Shown here piece after piece: positions 49,582 to 62,975 of a DNA stretch of 64,000 bases. Made by a program: the position numbers and the translations under genes. The DNA comes from Lingula anatina (Eukaryota; Brachiopoda; Lingulata; Lingulida; Lingulidae). Within the stretch, counting starts at the first letter, position 1; each line of letters opens with the position of its first letter. The stretch lies in contig NW_019776079.1 of the NCBI RefSeq assembly GCF_001039355.2, forward strand, positions 986,023-1,050,022, in the 5' to 3' direction. A model generated the notes under the pieces. It made no database searches. It was not told the origin of the DNA and saw nothing but the letters and a program-made list of their open reading frames with translations.

Positions 49582-50647
49582 GGCCCGTATTCCAGAATCT
49601 CCCTTTAGCGTTAAGTGAGATTTAAAGTCGACCTTATACGAAATTTGTATTCCAAGATCTTTTTTTATCTCACTTGAAAGGAATCACTTAACAATCATCC
49701 TTACCAAAGGAATCGGTCATTTCTAGAATCTGCCTTTGCTTAAAGATTTGCTTTATTTTCGGCTGAGGATTCCTTAAAATGTAATGTTGGTTTGGAGTAA
49801 CTTTTAGTCTTCCTTAAGCAGCCTTACTATACGTGTACAGTTCTCTTGTGAAAATCAGCTCCATAGAGGACTATGTAAACAAACATGCCTACCTAAATTC
49901 AAAATCATTAAATTCAACTAGAAAAGCACTCCGAGAGTGGAGACCTCCGCCAAGGCAGCAAAGTCTCCACCCAATTTTCATTCTATAATGATTGTTTTTT
50001 TGATTTTCGATTATTGATTGATTATTGATCCGGATCACCACCAAAAACTAACCACTTCTAAGTGTTCTAAGTTGAGTTATGTTGATGACAAACAAACAAA
50101 CAGACAGACAGACAGACAAACAAACAGGGGTGAAAATAACCTCCTTGGTGGAAGTAATACATTTGATCGAGGATAGGCTTTTCTCTGTTGACTAGTTGAA
50201 TCAGTAGCTGCTTTTCGATATCAGAAAAGGGTCTATGACTTTGGTTTTCTCATCCTCCAAACCATTCTTTTCTCTTTTTGGCATACTTGCTTTATTCACT
50301 AAATTGGCTTAGATTAAAACATCCACATGCAGTAATAATGTCCATATGCACTGTTGCATGACTGAAGTTGATCAGTTGACCCCAATTATACAACATTACT
50401 GAGGCGTTTTTAATGAGGAGGGTGTCACAAAGACCTACTTTAACCAATGAGGAGCTCCTTTATGTCAGTGTCCCTTACCCAAAGGCTGACTTTTGTCAAA
50501 GTAATTCCTTATCAAAGGAGAGGCTAAAGTGTGGTCTTAGAATACCATTTCGTTAGGCCTTCCTTTACCAAGGAACACCTCATCAAAGGAAGCCTTTATA
50601 AAAGTTGACTTTAGGCCTATTTTAAGGAACATGTTGGAATACGGGCC
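49582..50647. mobile_element. Harbinger-like nonautonomous DNA transposon
   Basis: Inverted ends GGCCCGTATTCCA and TGGAATACGGGCC are flanked on both sides by TAA (49579-49581 and 50648-50650), matching the 3-base TWA duplication of PIF/Harbinger elements. Further subterminal blocks are also inverted (AAAGTCGACCTTATA against TATAAAAGTTGACTTTA). The 1,066-base unit has no transposase ORF and carries a copy of repeat D inside. Confidence 0.82.
49915..50159 (+). repeat. Dispersed repeat D, copy nested in the Harbinger-like element
   Basis: CAACTAGAAAAGCACTCCGAG, GACCTCCGCCAAGGCAGC, TGATCCGGATCACCACC, a GACA/AAAC-rich tract and ATAACCTCCTTGG follow the order of the copy at 21795. It is slightly shorter through an internal deletion. 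Confidence 0.82.
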
Positions 50648-50650
50648 TAA

Positions 50651-53600
50651 GGCTTATTATGCCATGTCAAAGCCGGCATATTTGGTAACAATCGCGACGC
50701 CCCCTTATTTCAATCCCAACACCCTCATTTTAATCGCAATGCCATCCCATCTTATGCGCAACGCATTTTCTACAGCCACGATGCCATTAATATCAATTGC
50801 GATAGTTACCAAGATGGATATAGAGGTATTGCGATGGAAATAAATGGTACAGCGGTGAAAATAGATACATCATGACTGAAATGACTACATGGAAGGTTTA
50901 GGTATTGATATTTCAATTGAAATATATTAAATAACGTGACTGTTTCTTTGGATTTTCACTCCCTGTAAATGTAGATGTCATTTTATTTTCCTTCACAATT
51001 ATGATAAGAATGGCTGTTTGTCTGTCAGGATGACCGTTTGTCTGTCTCTCAGATGAAGCAAAAAAGAATTTTCATGGGTGTATTGAGTAACTTTCTGGTT
51101 TATGAATTTTAATTCCCCTTTATATTTGCAGGTAAACTGTTGGCATAATGGCTTGTACTGTCGTCAATCGCCACTGATCTGCTTAAGCAGTCAATGCCAA
51201 GAAACTGTCGTCAAGGGGATCGAGCAAACCTAATTCATTAAAATAAGGATAACCAATATATCGTTATTTCTGCAATAAATCTTTGATTCTTTCTTTTTAT
51301 AACTTTTCCTGGCAGAAATGTTCACCCTCTCAGTTCCCCGCTTTTATTATGGTTAACTTTTGAGCCACACTGTACAAACATGAAAATGATTTACCTAGAA
51401 ATATGGCCATAAAATAACCTCACATTAGTTGCCGAGAGATACGGTGATATGGTTAAACTGTGCTCCTAACTTAAACTAATTAAAGCTATCACGGAAAGAA
51501 CTGACGCTAGACGATTATCATGTGTCATTTTGACCCCCTCAAAATTCTTCACACCACTTGAACAAATCAATACACTGCCCTTACAGCCACTCAACATGCT
51601 CCTTATTTAAACATGGCTAACACGACCATATGCATTTCCTCGAACATCTTTTGATAATAAAATGTAAACGTGAACCTGGCTCAAGAATCTAACATCTCTT
51701 GGAAAAAATACATAAGGTAGTCGAAATCTATACTATAGATAATAAAGTTTCCTCTCTCTCACTTTCTCTCCCCCCCCCTTCACTTCTCTCTCTATGTATT
51801 GGATTGTTTTAATATGCCAAAAGTTGTAAGCCACTTGCACATATATATGTTGATAAATAATCCGCCAATATACCGTAAACTGGAATTAGCACGTTAATAC
51901 ATGGGTTGAAAAAATATATCGAGAATCCCTGTAGTTGTATACGGCCTAAATAACTAAAAGAGAACCACAAGCAAAAACGAAAATTTTATCCGACCTACAT
52001 GAATTAAACCCGAACCGTTGGCAACAATTTCACACTATGAAAAACGATAACAGCGACTGGGAAGACTGTTATTACATGATGGAGCAAAGAACGAAGGGGT
52101 TATTATACGATTGCTGAACACTTCATTTCATAAGCCTCAGTACATGAGGGCATTTATTATGTGATTGTAACTTAAATGCTCATGAACTAGAGAGCGTCTA
52201 TATATTATGCAGTGTATGGAAGAGCAGGTATTCACTCTGTCTGTCCATAAACACTTAAGTCAGCCAAACAAAAAAGGAAAAATCATTAAAATCTAACGTA
52301 TCATTTCTTTAGCATACTTGAACCATACGCCCATATCATATCATGTCCTCATGCGTAACTAAATGCCCATTCTTAACGTAACTTACCTGCAGGGCTGCAA
52401 AATCTGGGCTGTGCCGAGAAAAGCGGTTCGTGTTCCACTATTATCTAGACAGTTTCACCTTGAACAACCTGGTTGACTTTGCCTAACGCCTTCAACGCTG
52501 CAGCGTATCGATACGAGGACTAGAATCAGCGGTCGATTTAGATATACTCTCGAACCCTCTGTTGACCTAATGTTTTATTATTTTCTTTATTATTATTGAG
52601 AACGCAATCGATATTTCCCGAAGGCAGTGTATATATTTGAGGTCTGTGGTTTGGTACCTAGAAAGCGAAAAAAACCCTACATGTTCAAAGTTACGTGTGC
52701 AGACGAATATTAAAATCATGTAAGTTTATTTTCAGGTTACCTTAAAAACTTCCAGCTATGCTATCGAAATCACGGTAGAAAGTTAATTGCCCATACCATA
52801 AACAACAGAAAAGTCATTAGAACCAAACCAAAGAGCCATAGCAGTCACTCCATTTTATTTTGGTATGGTTGTTTCTTCCGTTCATTTTTATCAATTCTAA
52901 GGTTCTACATATTCGTCATTTTTTAAAATCTATCAGTATCTAAGAATCAATTGATCAATACAACTATCTCCTCATTTATTCAACAATGTATTTATTTATT
53001 TGCTTATCCATCTGTCTGCCGACCTACTATATTATTCTATTTATCTATTTTGGCCTACTCATCCGTAACAGTGGGTGGTAATGATTAAATCATCGTCACT
53101 GGGAAATGTGCTGTGCGTGTTCTGTCCTGAAGTGCCTTTTTATTAGAGTGGAAGCGTGTTTTTGCATGACCATTTTACTGCTTTTCAAGTAATTGTGTTT
53201 GCCGCAATGGCTAGTGATGACTTTTAAAATAGTAATTCAATATGTCTAGCATTCACCTTACAGGTGAGTCTTGCTTTATGTATTAATGTTGTGTATAAAC
53301 AAAACAGCCTTTTCAGGCTTATAAAATAACTGGAGTTGGTGCAATGGGTGAATTGTCAGATTTACCATTTTACTGGTTTGAAACAGAAATCAGCTTCTTG
53401 CTTATTCATACCGTTCGGTTATTGACATAGCATATCAAGTACCTTGACAGTACGTGTTATATCAACTAAACGGCTGGTCGCAGTTTGTACATATTAAGTG
53501 CAACCGTCTCTGCATGTCAAACGGGGCATGTTTTACACGTGTGACGGCGCTTTATAATATTTTCAAGAGAAAAGTAAGAGCCAATGTATGAAAACCTCTG

Positions 53601-53935
53601 AAAGTTTTTATGATAGTAGGTCAAAAAAAAAAGAAAGAAATATTTTAACACAAAGGCAGGTTTCGTAATTTTAAAACGTTAAAAATGTCAAAAGGTTATT
53701 GTTGATAACAAAGGAAATTACACTCAACTATGATATTTAAAAAGGAACGCAGTACATCCTGTGCATCCCCTCAATACCATACCACAGGCCCTACAATGAA
53801 ATTAATTTCACGTCGTAAGGCCTTAAAAATATGACCTAGGTATTCAGTAACAAAAGATGTTCCACGCGGTTTTTAATGTAGAATGTCCCAATACCATTTT
53901 AATAGTAATAAAATGATGTGTCAATTCGTGTTCAG
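50651..53935. other. Intergenic DNA without recognised genes
   Basis: No credible exon. Contains a pyrimidine tract at 51747-51793 and AT-rich sequence. Confidence 0.5.
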
Positions 53936-54139
53936 GTGGAAACACTGCCTCGGGGGCGCAACTATCCGTATTTCCCGGAGGGCGACGTGTCGCGCATATG
54001 CACCATTTCGGTGTTAACAAGCAAAGACCTATACCATGAGTACGAATTGTATTATAAAACTGCAGCTGCACTTAACAGAGGAGAGAACTCAACATATCCG
54101 CCATATATTTTAGCCACTGGAAGACGTCAGGTTCAATAA
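53936..54139 (+). CDS. Candidate terminal coding exon, unidentified
   Basis: After an acceptor (CGTGTTCAG) 67 codons are open to TAA. The peptide begins VETLPRGRNYPYFPEGDVSR and includes DLYHEYELYYK and a basic end GRRQVQ. The first half is more CpG-rich than its surroundings, as coding exons here tend to be. I do not recognise the family and found no upstream exon of matching phase. The minus strand is also partly open, so this is only a candidate. Confidence 0.3.
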   Translation: METLPRGRNYPYFPEGDVSRICTISVLTSKDLYHEYELYYKTAAALNRGENSTYPPYILATGRRQVQ

Positions 54140-54275
54140 GGAGTAAAAGACAAGGATTTTTCTTGCACAGAGGCCAGATAGCCAGATAGAGATCAATTGA
54201 TATATTATGTAGTGGCACAAAAAGAGGTGTCAAGAAGCTGTATGCTAACGTACCCAGTGTTTCACTGCGGTCACA

Positions 54276-54282
54276 TATAAAA
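54276..54282 (+). promoter_or_regulatory. Possible TATA box of the sulfotransferase gene
   Basis: TATAAAA lies about 40 bases before the ATG at 54318. A start ~30 bases downstream would leave only a very short leader, so this is tentative. Confidence 0.3.
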
Positions 54283-54317
54283 ATTATCCGTGTAACCAGA
54301 CGCGCCAAATCTCTACA

Positions 54318-56803
54318 ATGTTCATCGATAGGATAACGTATAAGCGTTTTGCATTATTGAATATCTCCGTCTTTATCCTGCTTATGGTGTATCAGTGTTG
54401 TAGATTGGGGCGGACTTGTTTTGCATCTAACTGCGCCAGAGATTTCGGTAAGTTATGGGAACAAGTTAATTTAATAGGAAATCAAACATGAAACGTACTA
54501 TCGGTATGAGTGGACAGACGGACAGGCAGACGGCCAGACAGAGACTTCTGTGTTCTGCCAACTCGTTGCCCCAAGTGGGGTTTGTTTAACTAGGCCATGT
54601 AGTGATGTGAACTTAATCCGTTTCTCCCTCAAAGCCCAATTTTACCTGCTTAAACTTACCATAAAGTCAGCCTTTTATATTATTTGTTATTTCGAACCTT
54701 TCGACGCATTCTTTATGAAAAAATATTAATGAGTAGCTGATTTATTCAATTAAGCATGAAATGTAAATGTTGACAAAAATGTTAAAGCATGCACATGATG
54801 CATGTTTGTCTTGATGACTATAGCCACGTCCACACCAAGAAACAGTGTTCTTTTGTATGGCGTAAAATTGTTCGATAAACTTAATCAATTACGAGTTTTT
54901 TATTTGTAATTTGTTTCCCATTACCAAATTCTGAAAAAAGGAAAGGCAAGAAATGTCGAAAAGAAAAATGTTTTATTCTGATTAAACTCTGAATATGCTG
55001 GCATTCTGCAGCAGACTGAATACGAAAGATCTGACTATGATCAGCTATATTCTCATTATTCCGATCCATAACCCTTCTGGGAATGAGGGTCATACCCAGC
55101 AGCGAATTATATCGAATAGATATAAACTGTATATGACACTCCACGTATACGCTGCTACAAAAAGGTAGCCATTGAGTGATATTTAAGGCTAGCTGTCGGT
55201 CGAATAAACCTCAGCCAAGGCTCCAGGGAGAAAAGGGTAAAGAGGTTTTAAAGAGGTTGTGTGAGACTAGCCAACTATGTGTGTGTATATGTGCGTGTGT
55301 GTGCGTGTGTGTGTGTGTGTGCGCGCGCGTTTGTTCATTGATGTATACTTGTGCTGGTTAATTGTTTCCATTTCATATCAAAACATTAAGATAATATCAA
55401 ACTTGTTTTTTAAATCGGTACTCGTCACTAGCTTCATCGCATATTTTGTAAAAAGACTATCATTCAGGTCTGACGAATGTTTATTAGTAAGGGCTAGGTG
55501 TAACATTGTATTCTAGGATCTCTGTGATTTGATTAGTGCATCTCTAGATTGTCGATTGTTTTAGAGTTTTGTAAATATTACTTTCAGTAGTTGAACAAAA
55601 AATTTCAACTACCGCAATCCTTATCCTGTCCTACATGCGGAGTGGGTCTTCGCTCCTCGGGGAACTTTTCAATCAGCATCCGGACGCATTTTACATGTTT
55701 GAGCCAACTTGGGCATTGGTTTCAAATGAAATAGACTATGGCTCCAATTCCAAAACAACGGAATTAACATATCCAAACGGAACTAGACGGTTTGTTTGCG
55801 TTTCATTTACACTATTGTACTGGGGAACTTTTAAAGTCGTGGGTTATTCCTACTTAACCAGTGGCGTAGTTGATTTATTTATAATGCATAATACTACCAA
55901 TGTTAACAGAGTTTTGGAAAAGTTGGTGATTACATGACATGGCATATTTCGATATTTTTCTATTTAAACACCCGTGGTCTAATTCTAATTTCAAGGTTGT
56001 TTCCAAAGAAAGGAGAAGAAAAGGACATCGTGCTGGAGACGCTGGAAAACATTCTCACTTGCAAGCTGGATCACGTGCCGGTGAATGTGCTTGCTCCACA
56101 CACCTATGCAAACCATTTGTTCTTCACTTATGGGGGTAGACATAGGAGACTTGTTAAGTACACGACCTGTATTTTGTCACACCAGGGCGTGGCAGCAGAT
56201 ACTGAATGTGTTCCATTTATTCTTGAAACATGCCGAAATTCATCAATTGTAGCCATTAAAGAAATCGCTTTACGAATGTCTCACGTGGAACTCCTGCTGC
56301 GCAAGATACCGGGGTTGAAAGTTCTCCACCTACTAAGAGATCCCCGCGCTTCCCTTTTGTCACGAAAGAAGCTTACTAAAACAAATCTGAGCTTAGACAT
56401 GCAAGCTAACGTATTGTGCTACGAAATGACAAAAGATATTTTGAAAGGAAAGCAACTTGCGAAGGAGTTTCAAGGACGAATCTTGCAAATAAAATATGAA
56501 ACAATGGCCGAGCGTGTTTTGGAGACGACTGCACTTATCTACCAATTCCTTGGCTTGCCTCTGCCACACGTTGTCCGCGCGTGGATGTGGAAAAATACAA
56601 ACCAAGACCAAGGATCAAATAACGAATATTTTACAGCGAGAAATAACTCTACCGAAACTGCTCATGCTTGGAAATCTAAAATATCACCATCTGTAGCTTT
56701 ACAAATTGAAAATATTTGTGAGAATGTGTTAGAGGAGCTTCAGTACGAACCTTTTTCACAAAGCATTAACGGAAAATTGAATGCTACACAACAGAAACGT
56801 TAG
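54318..56803 (+). CDS. Golgi carbohydrate 6-O-sulfotransferase (CHST1-7 type)
   Basis: Three exons, 54318-54447, 55588-55789 and 55996-56803, join in frame to 379 residues. The enzyme type transfers sulfate from PAPS to the 6-hydroxyl of Gal, GalNAc or GlcNAc in glycans, in the Golgi lumen. Seen: a short cytosolic N-terminus, a single signal-anchor at about residues 11-27 (type II membrane protein), the 5'-phosphosulfate loop [13 protein letters not shown] near 59-71 and the 3'-phosphate motif [12 protein letters not shown] near 223-234. Size fits the family (about 390-480), with a short stem. Several NxS/T sites are present. The last acceptor is AAG rather than CAG/TAG. A poly(A) signal AATAAA is at 57231-57236. 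The exact sugar acceptor cannot be told. Confidence 0.92.
55278..55330. repeat. (GT)n/(GC)n microsatellite
   Basis: Alternating purine-pyrimidine tract of GT units ending in GC units, in the first sulfotransferase intron. Confidence 0.95.
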
Positions 56804-58471
56804 AAACACATGTGACATAATTAGGTGGTTGTCTCGAAGAAGAGAGACTACCGCAAATAGGCGGTTAAAATATTATTTACCTGATTTTCCTTTATATTTG
56901 TCAGTTTAACGGTACCTGTTATTTTTTAATGCCACTGTTGCGGTTGTTGAGTAAACAAACATTTTGTTCTATTTAAGGACACGGGTATTAAGTTCCCTGT
57001 CTGTCAATTCCCTGTTTATATCTAAAACAAACAGCAATCATATTGATGACGGGGAACACGCAATTATAATGAGTATTAAAATTGACTTCAATAATAGTTT
57101 TTAATAATAGTATGTAACAATTAGTAATAAAGTAATAGGTTTCTTTTAAGACAATGTATACAAATTTTTGGATTCGCTCGTATAACACACTCACTGCTTG
57201 TCTTTACTTTTCATGTCAACGAAAAAATGGAATAAAAATTAAATTTGCTTTATTTTTTAAAAATATTTTTTCAAAGACCTCTTATTTAAGGTAGTTGTTG
57301 GTTTTACTAAAATCTCACCTTGCCCTCTACCAAGGAATCAGAGATATTTTTTCATAAGATATTCACAGATACTTTTCTGGCATTTGACCAGCTGAGAACA
57401 TTTCTGGTTTTGTACAGGGAGAATTTCTGCATACTAACTAAGTCACCTATCAAGCCTTTGGTAATGGACGTAATTTAATTTTAAAACCAGTCAAGAGAAA
57501 TCAGAGTAACATTAAACCAAATTAAACCCCAGTTAAGACAAAAAGTTTTGGAATAATGAAGATGCTGCAATAGCAGTTTTGTATAAAAAAGACGTACCTT
57601 TAAGTTAAAACCAACCAAGTCAAATTTATTGGAAGAAAATTTAAATTTATAAATGCAATTAATTACTATGCTAGAGATCGGTTAACTTTTGCCACGAAAA
57701 CTACTTAGCTGTGAATTTTACTTCAGTTCATATTGCTGTCAACCTGCACTGAACACAGCCACCGAAATATCAATTGTGCAAAAATCTCAACATGTCTGTA
57801 AATTGCAAAAATTTTACTACACGGGGATTTTCTGTGAAGACCGTTTTCAGTGCACAACTTGATAAACAGCTTATCGATATTAACTTTTGTGGTGAAATTA
57901 ACCTCTACACAAAATATCACAAATAACACAATTAAATGTTACGGGTGACTAGATAGCAAGCAACTCGTGAAATGGCGTGATTTGAGAACTCTCCCCAAGG
58001 AAGGGTTAGATTTACCGGGGCTTAAAATGAATTTTATCGTTTTAACATGAAGACAACTCATTTGTCTGGTGATGGTGTAAGATGTTAGAAATGTTAAAAC
58101 TAATTAACTGAAATGCTACTACACTGTGGCGGCAAATTGCTTGAACACTGAACAGGTCAGCGTTTTCGGTCAAGAAGCTGCCCTACAAGTAAATGTGACG
58201 AAAAAGGGCACACGCATTTGAACCTTCTTTCTCAGATTTGACCAAGAAAATCTAGAATATGTGATCAGACCAAATTTAAATATTTATGAAATATACTCTT
58301 ACCATTTGGGGATTTTCACAATAATTTCGCACCTACCACACAAAACTAATTTATTTCTGCTGGATCGCTTTACCTCATTAATTACCTACCTGAGGCCAAA
58401 ACAGCTGTGTTGTAGGCCTATTTATCAGGCGGTGGATAGCAACTACTAAGCGAGGGATAGCCATTCAGAAC

Positions 58472-58509
<38 letters not shown>

Positions 58510-61500
58510 AAGTCACGCCTCGGCGGAAGTCGAGAATAAAAGATCCAGACGTGATGAGTTTGGCATACATGCACGTCACGCACAGTGAACTACGTAAAGT
58601 CGCAATAGATACACCTCCAGTTAGCCAGGTGCATGTGATATACACAAAGGCGGAGAACCTCAGAGAGAATAAGATATACAAGAGGGAAATTTTTAACACC
58701 TAACATTTTCTCTTAGTCTAAATATAATAACATCTTTTAAATTATCATAAACAGCAAGTTTCCAGGTATGTTTGAATGCACTGGAAGGGAGAATCATGCA
58801 ACGAATGAGTCTGGTTCACGATACTTGTAGTATGATTTCAATTAAACTATATATTTATACAGACTTGACAATTAGTGTGGAATATTTTTTCCAAATCATT
58901 TTTAATCATTTTTTCTTTTTTGTTGACTGATAAATTAAAAAAAGGATAAAAATATTGCTTTAATAACTTCTGATAACCTCTTTGATGTCATTGTGACATC
59001 AGTTCATTAATCGCATCTACAGAGAAACGGTCATGGTCCCCAATTCATTAGAAAAACAGACAACGATATTTTGCTGTTTACAGTGGCTTCCTCAGAGGTC
59101 ATCTGGTATTCCAACCTGCTAAAATCAATTTGGTGTTCGCTAAGGGCCTTAAAAACTGGTGGCAATTTGCCCCTTATTCTGAACGGACTGTGTGGTCTTT
59201 TTTTAGTTGCAGCAGCACATTAGGAAGGATAGCGAGTCCTGTACCCTGGTGGTAAGGTTTTGATACATTGGGTGTGGTCGTGTGGAGGTACATCAGTCTG
59301 GGAATAACTCTATAAAACTGTTCCGTGACAGACAATAATCTGCCTGGCAATGTCTTTCTTTCGCGCCATTCTGCCACGGATTAACAATTTTGTAAAACAC
59401 TGCTTAGCTATTTTACGCACTGCAACACCGACCACTTGCATGCAAAATTTCATAATCTTCTATGCAGTAGTTGCCGACATATGGATAGTTTTTTGACAGA
59501 ACCATGCTTCGCCAAGCCAAGCTTTGACCAGCCCAAAGGAGTACTACCCAATTAAATCAATGCATATTACACAATGCAGCAGTGTCACAGACATGGTAGT
59601 CAGTTAATTGGTAGCGGCACACCTGACTACTCATTTTTACATTCACATATGTTACATGAGATCGGAGTAACGGAGTAATGGACACCTAAGGTCTGACCGC
59701 TATTCATAATTTCCGCGTAATTGATGTTTCTTTCCTTGTTATGAGGCACAATGTTTTAGCTTATATATTGTGCTTACGCTGTATAAAATGCTTGGAAATC
59801 GTAGACCCGGGATTTCTGGTTAAAAAACTGTCTCTAGCCTCTTCGCAAAACCTTACTCTCCCAGATTCTTTGAATAGAAAAAAGGGATAGATTTCGTTCT
59901 TTTAGATTATGTGAAAAACGATGATGATGCTATATGGACCAACAGTTCCTGCACATAAAGCAAGGCCAAAAACCTTTTTTCGATCTGCTCTTTTTCACAG
60001 AACTGGGTGGGTGTCTCTTTTTATCGCAAAATTCCCACTACAAGGTATTCATCTGTAAATACAACTTCTAGTGAAATTATAAGTACGACGACCTCTTTTC
60101 TTTAATCCCAGTTTAGTAAGGAAATTATAAAAAACGGGCCCATGTATTTTTGTCAGTCAGGAAGCCCCATATTCAAAGCGATAGTCTAAGAAACCAATGG
60201 TTCGCGTGTTTCAAAGAAATTGGTGACTCGCAAATCGGGTTCAAATCCAGGCTGTGCTCTGAGTGACCCAATTCCAATTCCACTAAAATGACTGTGCTTA
60301 AAACAATAAACTGTTTGGTATAATTTAAAGGTTTGTTAAACATAACGAATGGATATAATTTTCTCCGAGCAGAAACATCTAATTTCTACAGATTTATACT
60401 CGTTGCAATTGAACAAGTACAATGGGGCAAGGTTCCAAGAACAGAGGTAACCGCAACACCTGTCTGCGTTGTGAAATATAGTTCCAATTAATGTGCCAGA
60501 TCTTGAACAACGGATTCATAAAGCTCGAAAGATGCCATAATCGCGACTGCCATTAGAACAGATTACCAGAAGACCCGTCATGAATATAAAAAATATGTTA
60601 AAATCAGTTAAATGCACCTACTCGTTTCTCTGCTGTTGCGTGACTGTGTGCAAAATTGCAGGTACAATGCCGTTAGTATTAGCGGCTATGCACGTTGAAT
60701 CATCTTTCCATTTTGTTCACGAAGCGGTAAAAAGTTGCGTTCGTGCTGGCTTCTCTTTCAAATACGTCACCACCATTACTTTATCTTATATCAATAAACA
60801 GTTCGAAGGTTTAAAAACTGCAAATTATTTGTAACATAAGTGCAAAGGTCTGGTGCAATGAAGCATTATATGTCAATATACCTGATAACTGTGTGCATAT
60901 AAACACACGCAAGTCTTAATGAAATAGCAATATCAACGTACAGTATTTATCCGGTAATGTGTTTTATGCGCCTTGGACCAAAAAATCTCAAATTTGAAAA
61001 TCTTCAACATTAACGTGTGTGTTGCGTGTACATGTAAAGTAGATTTATGAAATCATTATGACATAGTTTATCATTATGCTACAAATAAACTATATGGATC
61101 TCACCATTAATTAAAGCCAAAATTAATGTCAAGTTGAGTTTTAGTGTGAATAAAGACTGCGATTAAGAGTTAAAAACTTGGACCCACGCTACTACGGTAT
61201 ACTTTCGAATAAGCCCAGTGGGCGGAATAAATGAAGAAAAGAATTGGCAAAGCGTTCAAATACTCACAGGTGGAGAGAAATATTTATTCTTAGAAAGACT
61301 GTAGGCAACCTTAGCATAATTTTAACCATGCCCTCTGTTGCCTGTTCTTAAAAAATGTTGCCGCGTCAGTCGCTACATGTCTGTAATATAAATTTATAGA
61401 CCATGACTGTCTTCAATTGATATGCATTATCTTAAATCTGGCCCTGCACATAGAAATGACCGAGAAATAAAAGGCAATATAATTTTGATGAGGGTAATTT

Positions 61501-62851
61501 CGAAAGATACGGGAATTCTTGGAAAATACAGTCCAGATAGACAAAGAAAAATGAAAGACAAGAAACTCCAACTTGCATGCGAACATGGTTAACGACTCGT
61601 AAGTTCTGACAAGAGATCATATTGGAAAAACATCGAGTAGCACTGCGCGTATACAAGCCCACATCTGGTACGGGAGCGAGGTATTGAGACGTCCTTCATG
61701 AGAATTCACACAAAATTGTTCAGTTTATGTCCGATTTACAGGTGGAAGCTTATCGTGTTATCCGGGCATGTATACCCGATATAAATACCACATTACTGTT
61801 GCATATGCCCCATGGTCAAGTGTTTTAGGTGTTTCAGAAATTTTGAATAGTTCCGTTTCTTAAGTACTGTTTTAATTGCTAAAGGGAATGCAATGGAGAC
61901 ACAATATTAACGTCATTACCTGTTTCCTACGAACCTATTAAACTTTTATGGTTGAAAAATAACAAGAAAAAGAAGATTTACACATTTTTTCTGAGCCTCT
62001 TAGAAAGTTTAGGATTTTTAACGTATAATTCACGCTGTTAAGAATTCCGATCACCAATTTTTGTTGTTTTTTACGGAGCTTAATAATGCCATTACGTTGC
62101 TGAGCAAATATATTCGACTTTTTAAAAAACTTTTCCCCTTCGTTACTTCCTTATCGCTTCTTTTTAATATAAGAAGGGTGGAACTCTAGACCAAAACGTC
62201 ATAAGATTATCTAATAATTGAGGTATTTCAGAGAACTTCAAAGCACATCTGTTGTTGTTTTATAACGAATTCTGCATGAGTAACCAAAGGCTGCATGCAT
62301 AAATTAACCGATATGGATCAAATCACAACTGACAACCGGAAAGAGGAAAACGGATTTCGTCAGAACCATCACTATTATGGTGCACCTTTTATTATTGTAC
62401 TTAATAAGATAGAACTAGTTATCTGAAAAGATAGAAGAAATTAAGTGAAGAAAAAAAAACCAAATGACACGAGCATAATGGCTATTATATCTGTCTTTGT
62501 AATAACACTTAAGCAGTCGCTTAAGTCGCTTACGAGCTCTAAATGTGGAACTGCGGACAGTAATTTAGCTATAGTATCGGTACAGTAATTTATTTTGCAA
62601 TCCGCCGTGTATCTGTATGTTGTGAATGACGTTGAGCCATCAAACAGTCATTTGTCAGTGCACGCGGCTTGGTTGGTGGGTGATTAAGTGCCCAAGTAAG
62701 TTCTGCTACAACCGCACTCCCTCCGAGCCCAGCCCAGCGAACCGCCCATTTGTTCTAATTAACATCAACATGGACACGCACATTATTTACTCCCTGTCGA
62801 GTATGAGTGTACTAGGGTTAAAACCACATGTCATGACACAACCAAGTTCTA
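56804..62851. other. Sulfotransferase 3' UTR and intergenic DNA
   Basis: No exon with splice support. ORFs at 60580-60834 and 62626-62856 have no recognisable domain. A (CA)n tract is at 58474-58508. A tRNA B-box-like GGGTTCAAATCC at 60237-60248 lacks a matching cloverleaf. Confidence 0.5.
58474..58508. repeat. (CA)n microsatellite
   Basis: About seventeen CA units. Confidence 0.95.
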
Positions 62852-62857
62852 TATAAA
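62852..62857 (+). promoter_or_regulatory. TATA box with initiator-like site
   Basis: TATAAA is followed by GGG and, at ~62879-62886, TCACTGTT, an initiator-like sequence at the usual ~28-base spacing. An exon candidate with ATG and a good donor follows. Confidence 0.4.
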
Positions 62858-62963
62858 GGGAAGCTTTTGGAATGGATGTCACTGTTACCAAAAGTCAAGA
62901 TCTGGATATCGTCGTTTGAGAATTCCGTTATACACAACGAGTTCGTCCGCTGAATATATCTCT

Positions 62964-62975
62964 ATGGATTACAAG
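62964..62975 (+). CDS. Candidate tiny first coding exon
   Basis: ATGGATTACAAG runs into a strong donor (GTGAGT) in phase 0, encoding MDYK. With the TATA/initiator pair upstream the leader would be about 85 bases. The remaining exons would lie beyond the window, so the product is unknown. Confidence 0.3.

Noticed and set aside
60237-60248. tRNA B-box-like sequence GGGTTCAAATCC
   Set aside because: No acceptor stem, D-arm or anticodon arm could be placed around it; at most a decayed tRNA-derived fragment.
60580-60834. 84-codon ORF with a hydrophobic, Cys-rich start
   Set aside because: No splice context, no family likeness, and the rest of the frame is not secretory-like.
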